The translations under genes were made by a program, and so were the position numbers. From the NCBI RefSeq assembly GCF_947501425.1, contig NZ_CANMVN010000001.1, positions 310,001 through 374,000 on the forward strand: 64,000 nucleotides of DNA, written 5' to 3'. Position 1 is the stretch's first letter. Every line of letters begins with the position of its first letter. Below the pieces are notes generated by a model. It searched no databases, had not been told where the DNA came from, and worked only from the letters and a program-made list of their open reading frames with translations. Source of the stretch: an uncultured Psychroserpens sp. (lineage in GTDB: Bacteria; Bacteroidota; Bacteroidia; Flavobacteriales; Flavobacteriaceae). Of this stretch, positions 34,304 through 42,523 are shown piece by piece.

Positions 34304-36166
34304 ATGAAGAACTTATTTTCCAATATCAAAGGTGACGCTTTTGGTGGTATTACAGCTGGTATCGTTGCATTACCATTAGCACTGGCTTTTGGTGTATCCT
34401 CTGGTCTGGGTCCAAGTGCAGGATTATATGGAGCAATCTTCATTAGTTTCTTTGCGGCACTTTTTGGTGGAACCAATACACAGATCTCAGGGCCAACGGC
34501 ACCAATGACAGCTGTAAGTATGGTTGTTATTGCAGGAATTGTTGCTGCTAATGATGGCAGTATAGATAAAGCACTTCCAGCCATCTTAACAGTATTCTTA
34601 TTAGCCGGATTGATACAAGTTGGTCTGGGAGTTTTAGGCTTTGGAAAATATATAAAGTACATTCCATATCCAGTTGTGTCTGGATTTATGACAGCCATTG
34701 GAGTGATTATATTAGTAACTCAGATACTTCCGTCTATTGGCTATTATCCAAAAGATGATCAGGAATTTGTGGAGAAGTTTAAGACCAAAGCTGAAGATGT
34801 TATCCTAAAGAACATTATCGATGCCGAGGCCAACGAAGGTATTCTAGTATTAGAAAATTTTAATGAAACCTACGCAAGAGCCAATCAAATTACCGAAGAT
34901 GATATTTTAAAAGAGGCCAGATCTATGGCTAAAAATGAAGGAAAAAAGACCTTGGGCGTCATTAAAATGCTTCCAAGAGCTCTTCAAAATATCAATTGGT
35001 TAGAGTTGGCTTTAGCATTGTCAACCATTTTTATTGTTTACGGTTTTAAGCGAATTACTACTAAAATTCCGAGTGCATTAGTTGCCTTAGCAGTAGTCTC
35101 AGGTGTTGCGTATGGATTTGGTTTAGATTATAAACCCATAGAACAAATCCCAACAGGGTTTCCAATGCCTCAACTTGAGATGTTCACTGGTTTTAATTTT
35201 GCCACTATTTCACCTTATATTTTTACAGCAATAACTTTGGCGTTGTTAGGAGCCATAGATTCTTTATTAACCAGTGTCGTTGCAGATAATATGACTAAAA
35301 CCAAGCACAAACCTAATAAGGAATTAGTAGGACAAGGGATTGGTAATAGTATTGGTGCTATTTTTGGAGGTATTCCTGGAGCAGGAGCAACTATCAGAAC
35401 TGTAGTAAATATCAATGCAGGAGGTAAGACCAAATTATCAGGTATGATTGCTGGTGTAATGCTATTGTTTATTTTATTGGCTTTAGGGCCTGTAGCCTCT
35501 AAAATTCCTGCTGCTGTGTTAGCTGGAATATTAATTACTGTTGGTATAGGCGTCATGGATTATAAAGGCTTAAAAGCAATTCCTGCATTACCAAAAGACA
35601 TTAAAATAGGGCCTGTAAAGTTTAGTTCAGAAGTATTAATCATGCTCGTAGTATTAGTCCTGTCAACGTTTTGGGACCTTGTTTATGCTGTTGGTATTGG
35701 TTTAGTCATTGCCTCACTAATGTTTATGAAAAAGATTGGAGATCTAACTGCTAAGCGGTCTGATGTAAAACCCCTCAAAGAAGAAGCGTGGCCTGATGAA
35801 TCCGGATTTCCTATGAGCTTAAAAGAAGAAGTTTTTATAAAGCATATCAAAGGACCATTATTTTTTGGATCAACATCAGAATTTCAACAATTAGCCAAAC
35901 AGATTCCTGATACAGCAAAAACGGTTGTGATTCGTTTAGGTAGAATGCAATATATGGATCAATCAGGATTGTATGCGATGGAAGATGTACTGGTAGATCT
36001 CAGAAAACAAAACATGAATGTTTTAATGGTTGATCTATTAAAACAACCAAGATATATGATGGAACGAATTGATATCATTCCGGATTTGATACCAAAAGAG
36101 CACATTTTTAAAAACTTTGATTCCTGTTTAAAATGGATCAAATCAAATGTTGAAGATGAATATTAA
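34304..36166 (+). CDS. SulP family anion transporter with C-terminal STAS domain
   Basis: The 620-residue protein has the full SulP architecture: KGDAFGGITAGIVALPLALAFGVSSGLGPSAGLYGAI, GGTNTQISGPTAPMTAVSMVV, IPYPVVSGFMTAIGVIIL, LLGAIDSLLTSVVADNMTKTKHKPNKELVGQGIGNSIGAIFGGIPGAGATIRTVVNI, then a STAS domain near 500-615 (FFGSTSEFQQLAKQIPDT, RMQYMDQSGLYAMEDVLVDL). A hydrophilic insertion of ~85 residues (about 145-230) with many Glu/Lys lies between transmembrane segments. The sequence is closer to BicA-like SulP proteins than its upstream neighbour, and carbonic anhydrase follows after 33 bp, so bicarbonate is the likely substrate. Confidence 0.92.
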   Translation: MKNLFSNIKGDAFGGITAGIVALPLALAFGVSSGLGPSAGLYGAIFISFFAALFGGTNTQISGPTAPMTAVSMVVIAGIVAANDGSIDKALPAILTVFLLAGLIQVGLGVLGFGKYIKYIPYPVVSGFMTAIGVIILVTQILPSIGYYPKDDQEFVEKFKTKAEDVILKNIIDAEANEGILVLENFNETYARANQITEDDILKEARSMAKNEGKKTLGVIKMLPRALQNINWLELALALSTIFIVYGFKRITTKIPSALVALAVVSGVAYGFGLDYKPIEQIPTGFPMPQLEMFTGFNFATISPYIFTAITLALLGAIDSLLTSVVADNMTKTKHKPNKELVGQGIGNSIGAIFGGIPGAGATIRTVVNINAGGKTKLSGMIAGVMLLFILLALGPVASKIPAAVLAGILITVGIGVMDYKGLKAIPALPKDIKIGPVKFSSEVLIMLVVLVLSTFWDLVYAVGIGLVIASLMFMKKIGDLTAKRSDVKPLKEEAWPDESGFPMSLKEEVFIKHIKGPLFFGSTSEFQQLAKQIPDTAKTVVIRLGRMQYMDQSGLYAMEDVLVDLRKQNMNVLMVDLLKQPRYMMERIDIIPDLIPKEHIFKNFDSCLKWIKSNVEDEY

Positions 36167-36199
36167 TAACACTCATAAGAGAATAAAAAGAAACACAAT

Positions 36200-36829
36200 A
36201 TGAAAAATACAGCAATTACTAAAGAAGTACAAGGCGCATTTACACCAGATGGTGTATTGCAAGATCTTTTAGAAGGAAATAATCGTTTTGTTAACGGCAA
36301 TACAGAAGCAACTGATAACTCTGCATTAGTCAACCAAACCACTACAGGGCAATATCCAAAAGCTGTAGTGTTGTCGTGTATTGATTCACGTGTACCTGTT
36401 GAAACAGTTTTAGATCAGGCTATTGGTGACATTTTTGTAGCCAGAGTTGCTGGTAACTTCGAAAATGTAGACATTTTAGGAAGTTTAGAATACTCTTGCA
36501 ATGTTGCGGGAAGCAAACTGATACTCGTACTGGGTCATGAGAGTTGTGGCGCAGTAAAAGCAGCTTGTGATGGAGTTGAACTTGGAAATATTACAGCGAT
36601 GCTGGATAATATTATGCCTGCGGTAAAAAAATCTGCAGTTGAAGTAGAAGGCGAAGCTAACTCATCTAATAAGGCTTTTGTAGCTAAGACTGTCGAAAAT
36701 AACGTACGATTAACGATAGAACGTATTCGTGAGAAAAGTCAGATATTAACCGAAATGGAAGATAATGGTGAAATCAAAATCGTTGGAGGCGTGTATAGTC
36801 TGCATACTGGAAAAGTGAATATGTTATAA
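36200..36829 (+). CDS. Beta-class carbonic anhydrase
   Basis: The 209-residue protein is a beta-carbonic anhydrase. Zinc and catalytic motifs are complete: LSCIDSRVPVE (Cys, with the Asp-Arg dyad) and LGHESCGAVKAAC (His and Cys). GNFENVDILGSLEYSCNVAGSKLILVLGH joins them. It interconverts carbon dioxide and bicarbonate; no signal peptide is present, so it acts in the cytosol. It is the last gene of the SulP cluster, ended by a strong terminator, which supports coupling of bicarbonate uptake to hydration chemistry. Confidence 0.95.
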   Translation: MKNTAITKEVQGAFTPDGVLQDLLEGNNRFVNGNTEATDNSALVNQTTTGQYPKAVVLSCIDSRVPVETVLDQAIGDIFVARVAGNFENVDILGSLEYSCNVAGSKLILVLGHESCGAVKAACDGVELGNITAMLDNIMPAVKKSAVEVEGEANSSNKAFVAKTVENNVRLTIERIREKSQILTEMEDNGEIKIVGGVYSLHTGKVNML

Positions 36830-36852
36830 TAGATTATTCATAATAGTAAAAC

Positions 36853-36884
36853 AAACTGTCTACAGCTTAGTAGGCAGTTTTTTT
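36853..36884 (+). terminator. Rho-independent terminator after the carbonic anhydrase gene
   Basis: AAACTGTCTAC and GTAGGCAGTTT pair over 11 bp (one wobble) with the loop AGCTTA, followed by TTTT. It ends the SulP operon and overlaps the stop codon of the convergent cvpA gene, so it may serve both strands. Confidence 0.88.
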
Positions 36885-37410
36885 ATGCCTCAGTAGTGTT
36901 GTCTTCAGTCTCATCTGGATCTTCCTTCCCTTTGTTCAAAATACTAGGGAAAATCATAGGTGCTAAACTTTTAACAGGCTCATAAAGAATTGAGTCTTCC
37001 AGGTCCTCTTCATCAGCAAAAGGAATCGTATTATTCATATTATCAAATACAATAAGCAATACACTTAAGATCAATCCTATCTTTAAAGCACCAAACACAC
37101 CACCCAACAGTTTATTTAGAATGCCCAAAGCCGCAAAGTCAGCCAATTTAGTCAAGGCTTTTCCAGCAAGAGCAATGATTAAAACAATAATGACGAAGGT
37201 GATTGCAAAAGCTACAATATTGATATATTTTTCATCCCAGTCGAGACGACTATCCAAAAATTCTGCAGCAAAATTACTAAAGTGAATTGCGCCATAAACA
37301 CCAGCAACCAATGCCACTAAAGAAGCAACTTCTACAAAAAGCCCTTTCATAAAACCTCTGATCAGGCCAAACAATAAAAGTGCGCCTAAAATAATATCAA
37401 TTAAAGCCAT
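36883..37410 (-). CDS. CvpA family membrane protein
   Basis: The 175-residue protein starts IDIILGALLLFGLIRGFMKGLFVEVASL, the signature of CvpA, with four membrane helices in the first ~125 residues and a charged cytosolic tail rich in Asp and Glu. In Proteobacteria CvpA is linked to colicin V production and envelope homeostasis; its molecular role is unsettled. It is a single gene, convergent with the carbonic anhydrase gene. Confidence 0.88.
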   Translation of the reverse strand: MALIDIILGALLLFGLIRGFMKGLFVEVASLVALVAGVYGAIHFSNFAAEFLDSRLDWDEKYINIVAFAITFVIIVLIIALAGKALTKLADFAALGILNKLLGGVFGALKIGLILSVLLIVFDNMNNTIPFADEEDLEDSILYEPVKSLAPMIFPSILNKGKEDPDETEDNTTEA

Positions 37411-37522
37411 AGTTTAGTCAGTTTTAGCAAACGTACACAAATTTTCTCATTTTAAAATAATAACGCATAACATGAACTTATAGTTTATTAACTTTACAAA
37501 CTAATTTTTTTGAATAGATATA

Positions 37523-37879
37523 ATGGCAAGAGACGAATTATTAAAACAACGTTGGGAACTTATTGTAGAGCGCCTTTCAGCAAAATTTTCTGATGGCGAC
37601 CCGTTAGATCTTGACGCTATTATTTATCTCATTGGTGTACAAGAATTAGGACAATTAGACCGAAGATTCAAAAAAGATCACAAGCTGGATCTGATGCATA
37701 TTGCTATATGCAAACTATTGACACCCTATGGATTTTACGAGTTTGATTATGTTGATGAAGATGGTTGGCCGCATTATAAAGTAAAAGAAGAATTACCACA
37801 CTTAAAAGCAGGCGAACAAAGCATCCTCATGAAAGATGCTATTGTCAACTATTTCTTAGAAACCGAATTTATAGATTAG
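37523..37879 (+). CDS. Conserved hypothetical protein upstream of pheS
   Basis: The 118-residue cytosolic protein is rich in charged and aromatic residues (DLDAIIYLIGVQELGQLDRRFKKDHKLDLMHIAICKLLTPYGFYEFDYVDEDGWPHY). It is compact and probably mainly helical. I recall it as a conserved protein of Bacteroidota without assigned function. Sequence shows normal coding character and ends 175 bp before pheS, the gap being filled by the candidate intergenic repeat. Confidence 0.75.
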   Translation: MARDELLKQRWELIVERLSAKFSDGDPLDLDAIIYLIGVQELGQLDRRFKKDHKLDLMHIAICKLLTPYGFYEFDYVDEDGWPHYKVKEELPHLKAGEQSILMKDAIVNYFLETEFID

Positions 37880-37885
37880 TTGTTT

Positions 37886-38009
37886 TGGCGTTTCCTCGTA
37901 CGCTCAACGAAGTGTTTCGCGAAGTAGAGGTCAGGCTCTCGGTAGTCGCTTTCTCCATAGTTCTGTAAACTAAGGAGAAGAGCTCCAACAAAACCTCGAT
38001 CCTTAACGC
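37886..38009. repeat. Candidate dispersed intergenic element (GGCGTTTCC ... CCTTAACGC)
   Basis: The gap before pheS holds a 124-bp block that is richer in G and C than its surroundings. It opens with GGCGTTTCC and closes with GATCCTTAACGC, so the ends (GCGTT and AACGC) are inverted repeats. An internal CGAAGTGTTTCGCGAAGTAG and a CTCTCGGTAGTCGCTTTC segment fit the skeleton of short intergenic elements I associate with flavobacterial genomes. No open frame or tRNA shape is present. Confidence 0.5.
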
Positions 38010-38027
38010 ATATCTCGATAAAATTCA

Positions 38028-38035
38028 TAAATTTG
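38028..38035 (+). promoter_or_regulatory. -7 element (TAAATTTG) for pheS
   Basis: TAAATTTG is a perfect TAnnTTTG match, 20 bp before the pheS start codon and just beyond the candidate repeat. A TTG at -33 is not visible. Confidence 0.45.
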
Positions 38036-38054
38036 CGGTTCATTTTCAGGTATT

Positions 38055-39074
38055 ATGATAGATAAGATAAAAGAACTCATAGCAGAAGCTGAAGCATTTA
38101 AAGCACAATCTAAAGAAGAGGTTGAGGCATTCCGTATAAAATATTTAGGTTCAAAAGGGCTTTTAAAACACTATTTTGCTGAGTTTAAAAATGTAGCCAA
38201 TGAGCAGAAGAAAGAGTTTGGTCAAACCATTAACCAACTTAAAAAAACTGCAGAGGATAAAGTTAATGCCTTAAAAGAAGAACTGGAAAGTAAAGAAGAA
38301 ACTGTAGGTGTTTATGGCGATTTATCTCGTCCTGGAGAACCTATAGAGATTGGTGCACGTCATCCTATTTCCATAGTAAAAAACCAAATCATCGACATCT
38401 TTTCACGAATTGGTTTTAATGTCAGTGAAGGTCCTGAGATTGAAGACGATTGGCATAATTTTACCGCATTGAACTTACCTGAATACCATCCAGCACGTGA
38501 TATGCAAGACACGTTTTTTATTCAAACCAATCCAGATGTATTGTTGCGTACACATACCAGTTCGGTACAAGTGCGTTATATGGAAAATAATACACCTCCT
38601 ATTCGTACCATTTCTCCTGGTCGTGTATTTCGTAATGAAGCCATTTCAGCACGTTCACATTGTTTCTTTCATCAGGTAGAAGGGTTGTACATTGATAAAG
38701 ATGTAAGTTTTGCAGATTTAAAACAGACCTTGCAATATTTTACTACTGAGATGTTTGGTAAGTCAAAGATTCGCCTACGTCCATCATATTTCCCGTTTAC
38801 TGAGCCAAGCGCTGAAGTTGATGTGTATTGGGGATTAGAGACCGAAACCGACTATAAAATGACCAAAGGTACAGGTTGGTTGGAAATTATGGGTTGTGGT
38901 ATGGTTGATCCTAATGTCTTGGAAAACTGTGGTATTGATTCTAAAGAATACTCTGGTTTTGCTTTCGGAATGGGAATTGATCGTATTGCCTTACTACTTC
39001 ACCAAATCAGTGATATTCGCATGTTGAGTGAAAACGATGTGCGTTTCTTGGAGCAGTTTAAGAGTGCGTTGTAG
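38055..39074 (+). CDS. pheS: Phenylalanine-tRNA ligase alpha subunit
   Basis: The 339-residue protein has the N-terminal coiled coil (about 1-90) and the class II catalytic core. Motif 2 is VFRNEAISARSHCFFHQVEGLYIDKDVSF, and TEPSAEVDVYWGLE and SGFAFGMGIDRIALL (motif 3) follow. Length and order match bacterial PheS. It charges tRNA-Phe together with PheT, whose gene is not in this window. The gene is convergent with, and abuts, the DUF1801-like gene. Confidence 0.97.
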   Translation: MIDKIKELIAEAEAFKAQSKEEVEAFRIKYLGSKGLLKHYFAEFKNVANEQKKEFGQTINQLKKTAEDKVNALKEELESKEETVGVYGDLSRPGEPIEIGARHPISIVKNQIIDIFSRIGFNVSEGPEIEDDWHNFTALNLPEYHPARDMQDTFFIQTNPDVLLRTHTSSVQVRYMENNTPPIRTISPGRVFRNEAISARSHCFFHQVEGLYIDKDVSFADLKQTLQYFTTEMFGKSKIRLRPSYFPFTEPSAEVDVYWGLETETDYKMTKGTGWLEIMGCGMVDPNVLENCGIDSKEYSGFAFGMGIDRIALLLHQISDIRMLSENDVRFLEQFKSAL

Positions 39075-39446
39075 TTAATAAGGTGCATTCTCATTAACCT
39101 GTTTTAATAACCACGTTATATCACCTTCCATAACGTCTGATGCATTTTCGAATTTGATACGTTTGGCATGCTTACCTTTACCACTAAACTTAAGCCGTTC
39201 ATGACTTATACTATCCACATGGTGTACATATAGCATGCAGGTGTCATTAGCTGCTTGTTGTATGCCACAAAGCACATTGTTTGTTCCATTTCGGGTGTAC
39301 AAAGCTAATTTCACTTTAGCACCTCCAACAATAGATTCTTTCGCTTCAGGGAAAAAGGAAATGACAATATCTCGTAATTTAAGTCCTATCTTTTGCGCTT
39401 CCGAATTATCTGTAAATGTCTTTTTAAAAGCATCAAGTGCGTCCAT
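39075..39446 (-). CDS. DUF1801-like (YdhG) protein
   Basis: The 123-residue cytosolic protein has the pattern of DUF1801/YdhG proteins: LRDIVISFFPEAKESIVGGAKVKLALYTRNGTNNVLCGIQ, then SHERLKFSGKGKHAKRIKFEN. These small alpha/beta proteins are related to the YdhG iron-binding fold and lack an established role. It shares its stop region with pheS on the opposite strand, with no gap, so read-through of either transcript could matter. Confidence 0.7.
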   Translation of the reverse strand: MDALDAFKKTFTDNSEAQKIGLKLRDIVISFFPEAKESIVGGAKVKLALYTRNGTNNVLCGIQQAANDTCMLYVHHVDSISHERLKFSGKGKHAKRIKFENASDVMEGDITWLLKQVNENAPY

Positions 39447-39539
39447 GGTTTTGAGAATTGACTATGGCTAAGTTCGGTTTTTAAAAGGAAATATAAAAAT
39501 CTAAGGAGCGTCTAAACATATTGTATTAATTTAGCTATC

Positions 39540-39935
39540 ATGAAAAAAGACATCCAAATACCAGAAGTCAAAGACGTCTTTGTAGCTGTAGTTCAAGAGC
39601 AACATCCAGAGTACAAAACCGATGACTGGAATGCCTATATCATTAACAATAAAGATGTTGATCTTGATACGGTTCTTATTGTATCCAGAGGCTATTCCGA
39701 AGAAAAGATCACACCAGTCATGCGTCATACGATTAAGTTATTGCCTGCAAGAAGCTATGCTAAAATAGAATTCATGCAACATGATGTATTGCAATTAAAT
39801 AATGAGTTTAAAGTGACATTTTTTGAAGGGAATCAAATGTTTGATAAAACCTATCTTTTCAGAAAAAACACCATCAATATTAAAGCCTTACAGACAGTTC
39901 CCTTAATGCAATTAAAAGGTGTTTTAGTAAAATAA
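39540..39935 (+). CDS. Conserved flavobacterial hypothetical protein
   Basis: The 131-residue cytosolic protein begins MKKDIQIPEVKDVFVAVVQEQHPEY and includes DDWNAYIINNKDVDLDTVLIVSRGYSEEKITPVMRHTIKLLPARSYAKIEFM. The predicted fold is beta-rich. It shows no catalytic motif that I recognise. I recall related proteins being labelled phenylalanyl-tRNA synthetase subunit alpha in databases; nothing in the sequence supports that. It is 6 bp upstream of the small membrane protein gene, so they are co-transcribed. Confidence 0.7.
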   Translation: MKKDIQIPEVKDVFVAVVQEQHPEYKTDDWNAYIINNKDVDLDTVLIVSRGYSEEKITPVMRHTIKLLPARSYAKIEFMQHDVLQLNNEFKVTFFEGNQMFDKTYLFRKNTINIKALQTVPLMQLKGVLVK

Positions 39936-39941
39936 TATAAG

Positions 39942-40238
39942 ATGTCAGATTTTAAACAAGACCTAAGTAATGAACTAAAGAACATTCAAGAAGATACAGT
40001 TCTCTCTCCCGAATATAGACGACAACGACTCATCATGTATCTCATAAGAACAAGTATCTCAGTAGTCTTGTTTTATCTGTTTTGGGAATATCTATGGGTA
40101 AGATGGGCACTGTGGTTGTATATCCCGTTAAACCTGATGTCTCTATTTTCAATTTTTGGATGGACTTATTTTTTGCGTAAAAAAATTAGTGAAACCCAAC
40201 AACAGATCGATGATTTAGATGATTATGAAGACGAGTAA
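39942..40238 (+). CDS. Small two-helix membrane protein, unknown function
   Basis: The 98-residue protein has a charged N-terminus (about 1-28), two membrane helices (LIRTSISVVLFYLFWEYLWV and LWLYIPLNLMSLFSIFGWTYFL) and an acidic C-terminus (QQQIDDLDDYEDE). I do not recognise the family. Its stop codon abuts that of gpsA on the other strand. Confidence 0.7.
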   Translation: MSDFKQDLSNELKNIQEDTVLSPEYRRQRLIMYLIRTSISVVLFYLFWEYLWVRWALWLYIPLNLMSLFSIFGWTYFLRKKISETQQQIDDLDDYEDE

Positions 40239-41240
40239 TCAATCTAATTTTTCTGTTAACTTTTTAAAAACCTTTTTAGGATTTTTATTCTCATACAAAA
40301 TCTCATAAACAGCTTCAATGATAGGTAGTCGCGTTTTCTTCTTGTTTCTAATATTGAGGTCGTGAGCACTTTTTGTAGCGTAATAGCCTTCAGCCACCAT
40401 ACTCATTTCCATTTGAGCAGATTTTACAGTGTAGCCTTTTCCAATCATGTTACCAAACATACGATTACGCGAAAATGTAGAATAACCCGTTACCAGCAAA
40501 TCACCTAAATATGCCGAGTTATTAATGTTACGCTTCATCTTATGCATTTTTTTGATAAAACGCTTCATTTCTCTAATGGCATTGCTCATTAGTACGCTTT
40601 GGAAGTTATCACCATAACCCAATCCGTGAGCAATACCAGCAGCAATGGCATAAATATTTTTCAACATCACTGCATATTCGGTACCAATAATATCATCACT
40701 AATTTTTGTTCTGATATAGTTACTGGATAAGGCGTCGGCAATGGCTTGTGCTTTTTCGGCATCTGCACAAGAAATAGTTAAGTATGATAAACGCTCCAAT
40801 GCAACCTCTTCTGCGTGACAAGGTCCTGCAATGACTGCAATATTTTCAAACGGAATATGGTAAATATCATGAAAATGCTCACCCACTAATAATCCCGATT
40901 CTGGCATGATCCCTTTAACCGCTGAGACCACAATTTTTTTGGAGATATCGACATCGAGTTTTTCTAATTCAGAATGTATGAAAGCAGATGGAATTACAAA
41001 AATCAACACATCAGCCCAATCAGCAATCTCATTGATGTCATTGCTCAACTTGAGTTGCTCCATATGAAACTCTACAGAGCTTAAATAACTTGGGTTATGT
41101 TGTTCTTTAATCAAATGCTCTTTGGTGTATACACTTCGCATATACCAACCAATTTCGTCCAGATTTTCTGAAAGCATCTTTACAATAGCTGTTGCCCAGC
41201 TTCCTGCACCAAACACAGCATATTTTAACGGTTGATTCAT
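40239..41240 (-). CDS. gpsA: NAD(P)H-dependent glycerol-3-phosphate dehydrogenase
   Basis: The 333-residue protein has the dinucleotide-binding start YAVFGAGSWATAIVKML, the segment LIFVIPSAFIHSEL, VVSAVKGIMPESG, VIAGPCHAEEVALE (catalytic region), the active-site Lys in EYAVMLKNIYAIAAGIAHGLGYGDN and YLGDLLVTGYSTFSRNRMFG. It reduces dihydroxyacetone phosphate to sn-glycerol 3-phosphate for phospholipid synthesis. The MxEGYYATKSAHDL segment near the end is also typical. Cytosolic, single gene. Confidence 0.95.
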   Translation of the reverse strand: MNQPLKYAVFGAGSWATAIVKMLSENLDEIGWYMRSVYTKEHLIKEQHNPSYLSSVEFHMEQLKLSNDINEIADWADVLIFVIPSAFIHSELEKLDVDISKKIVVSAVKGIMPESGLLVGEHFHDIYHIPFENIAVIAGPCHAEEVALERLSYLTISCADAEKAQAIADALSSNYIRTKISDDIIGTEYAVMLKNIYAIAAGIAHGLGYGDNFQSVLMSNAIREMKRFIKKMHKMKRNINNSAYLGDLLVTGYSTFSRNRMFGNMIGKGYTVKSAQMEMSMVAEGYYATKSAHDLNIRNKKKTRLPIIEAVYEILYENKNPKKVFKKLTEKLD

Positions 41241-41370
41241 AAATGGATTATCAATTTCAGTTATTCAAAAATAAGCATTTTATGTGCGTTTTCCGAAGAG
41301 AATTCAGCAGACTTTCATATTTGGCACGCGTTTTGAATCTTCATTAATAGAAATCATAAAACGGACGACT

Positions 41371-42321
41371 ATGAAAACGATGAAACTACTTTTAGGATTT
41401 GCTTTAACAGCAACATTATTGACCTCTTGCTATCAGGAGGAAGTCATCATAAATGACTTTAATAATCAGCCTGGTATCACATTAAACCAGTTGTTGAGCT
41501 CATATGAGTTATGGTATGTAGATATTAATCAGACTTTAGGTCCTGGCGAAACGCCGTTTTTACAAATTGCATTTACAGTATCGTTTAGAAATGGAGTACT
41601 CTATGCTAATAACAATTTGGTTGGTTTTGGTAGTCAGGGAAATGGGTATGGTATTGATGTTGGAACCTACGATGCGTATAATATGATTTTAGATGTCAAC
41701 CATGATATTGATGGTTTTGAAACCTTTGATGTGTACCAAATTGATAACAACACGATAGAATTATACAATCCGTTCAATGATACGTCTTATTTCTTGAATG
41801 GATACCAGAGAAATACCTTTGATTACGACTTTGTATTCTATGATAATATTCATTATTTCTTACAGGAGTATGAAGCATGGGAAAAGACCTATACCAGTGA
41901 AATGGGAGTAATCAATGAGTTTGATGATGAGAACTACCTTCAGTTTTTAGCTGGCGGAAATGACTCAGAATTTAGAAGTTCTCAGGATGTTAATATCGCT
42001 GATCCAGCAAATATATACTGGGATTATACAGGCGTTTATGGTGTTGGAGACATTAGCAATAACATGTACTTGAAAACATTAACACTAGATTATGATTTCT
42101 TTGACAATGAATACTTCGAATTGAGCGTTATAAATGATCAAAGGATAGAATTATTTCATCCATCGTCTGAAACCATTTATGAATTTACAGGTCGAGGATA
42201 CATTCAATTCCTGAGAGAATCTGGTCCTTCTGAAGATCGTTTAGATGATACAAAGAAGTTGAAAAAACGTAAGCAGAAAACTGCTAAGAAAGATAACCCA
42301 AGAGACAATACAAGGAGCTAA
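41371..42321 (+). CDS. Predicted lipoprotein with repeated beta domain and basic tail
   Basis: The track start (41284) adds 29 unlikely residues; the ATG at 41371 gives MKTMKLLLGFALTATLLTSC, a lipoprotein signal. The 316-residue product holds two similar halves, each about 120 residues: LLSSYELWYVDINQTLG...FLQIAFTVSFRNGVLYANNN...NTIELYNPFNDTSYFLNGYQ and YEAWEKTYTSEMGV...YLQFLAGGND...QRIELFHPSSETIYEFTGRG. It ends in a very basic tail (KKLKKRKQKTAKK). I do not know its function. Related proteins carry an enzyme name (nicotinate mononucleotide adenylyltransferase) in some databases, which this sequence does not support. A terminator follows. Confidence 0.75.
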   Translation: MKTMKLLLGFALTATLLTSCYQEEVIINDFNNQPGITLNQLLSSYELWYVDINQTLGPGETPFLQIAFTVSFRNGVLYANNNLVGFGSQGNGYGIDVGTYDAYNMILDVNHDIDGFETFDVYQIDNNTIELYNPFNDTSYFLNGYQRNTFDYDFVFYDNIHYFLQEYEAWEKTYTSEMGVINEFDDENYLQFLAGGNDSEFRSSQDVNIADPANIYWDYTGVYGVGDISNNMYLKTLTLDYDFFDNEYFELSVINDQRIELFHPSSETIYEFTGRGYIQFLRESGPSEDRLDDTKKLKKRKQKTAKKDNPRDNTRS

Positions 42322-42347
42322 ATTTTGGTTGGTTATTTAGTTTCCAG

Positions 42348-42383
42348 AAACGTCCAACTCATTCGTTTGAGTTGGGCGTTTTT
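42348..42383 (+). terminator. Rho-independent terminator after the 41371 lipoprotein gene
   Basis: AAACGTCCAACTCA and TGAGTTGGGCGTTT pair over 14 bp (one wobble) with a 4-5 nt loop, followed by TTTT. It is 26 bp beyond the stop codon. Confidence 0.9.
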
Positions 42384-42523
42384 CTTTGGTCTCTTTTTTA
42401 CTTCGGAAAGTGACTTCTTGATGAGCTCTGGTGTCTTATATATGAAGTTGGTGCTTTAATTGGAATTGCCACATAATTTCACCAACTTTATAAAGACAGT
42501 AATAACATTAAAAACAAACAACT

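Noticed and set aside
37886-38009. A tRNA or other stable RNA in the gap before pheS
   Set aside because: No cloverleaf, no T-loop GTTCGA-type motif and no CCA end could be found.
39540-39935. Naming this gene phenylalanyl-tRNA synthetase alpha subunit
   Set aside because: It has no class II synthetase motif, and the real pheS is at 38055-39074.
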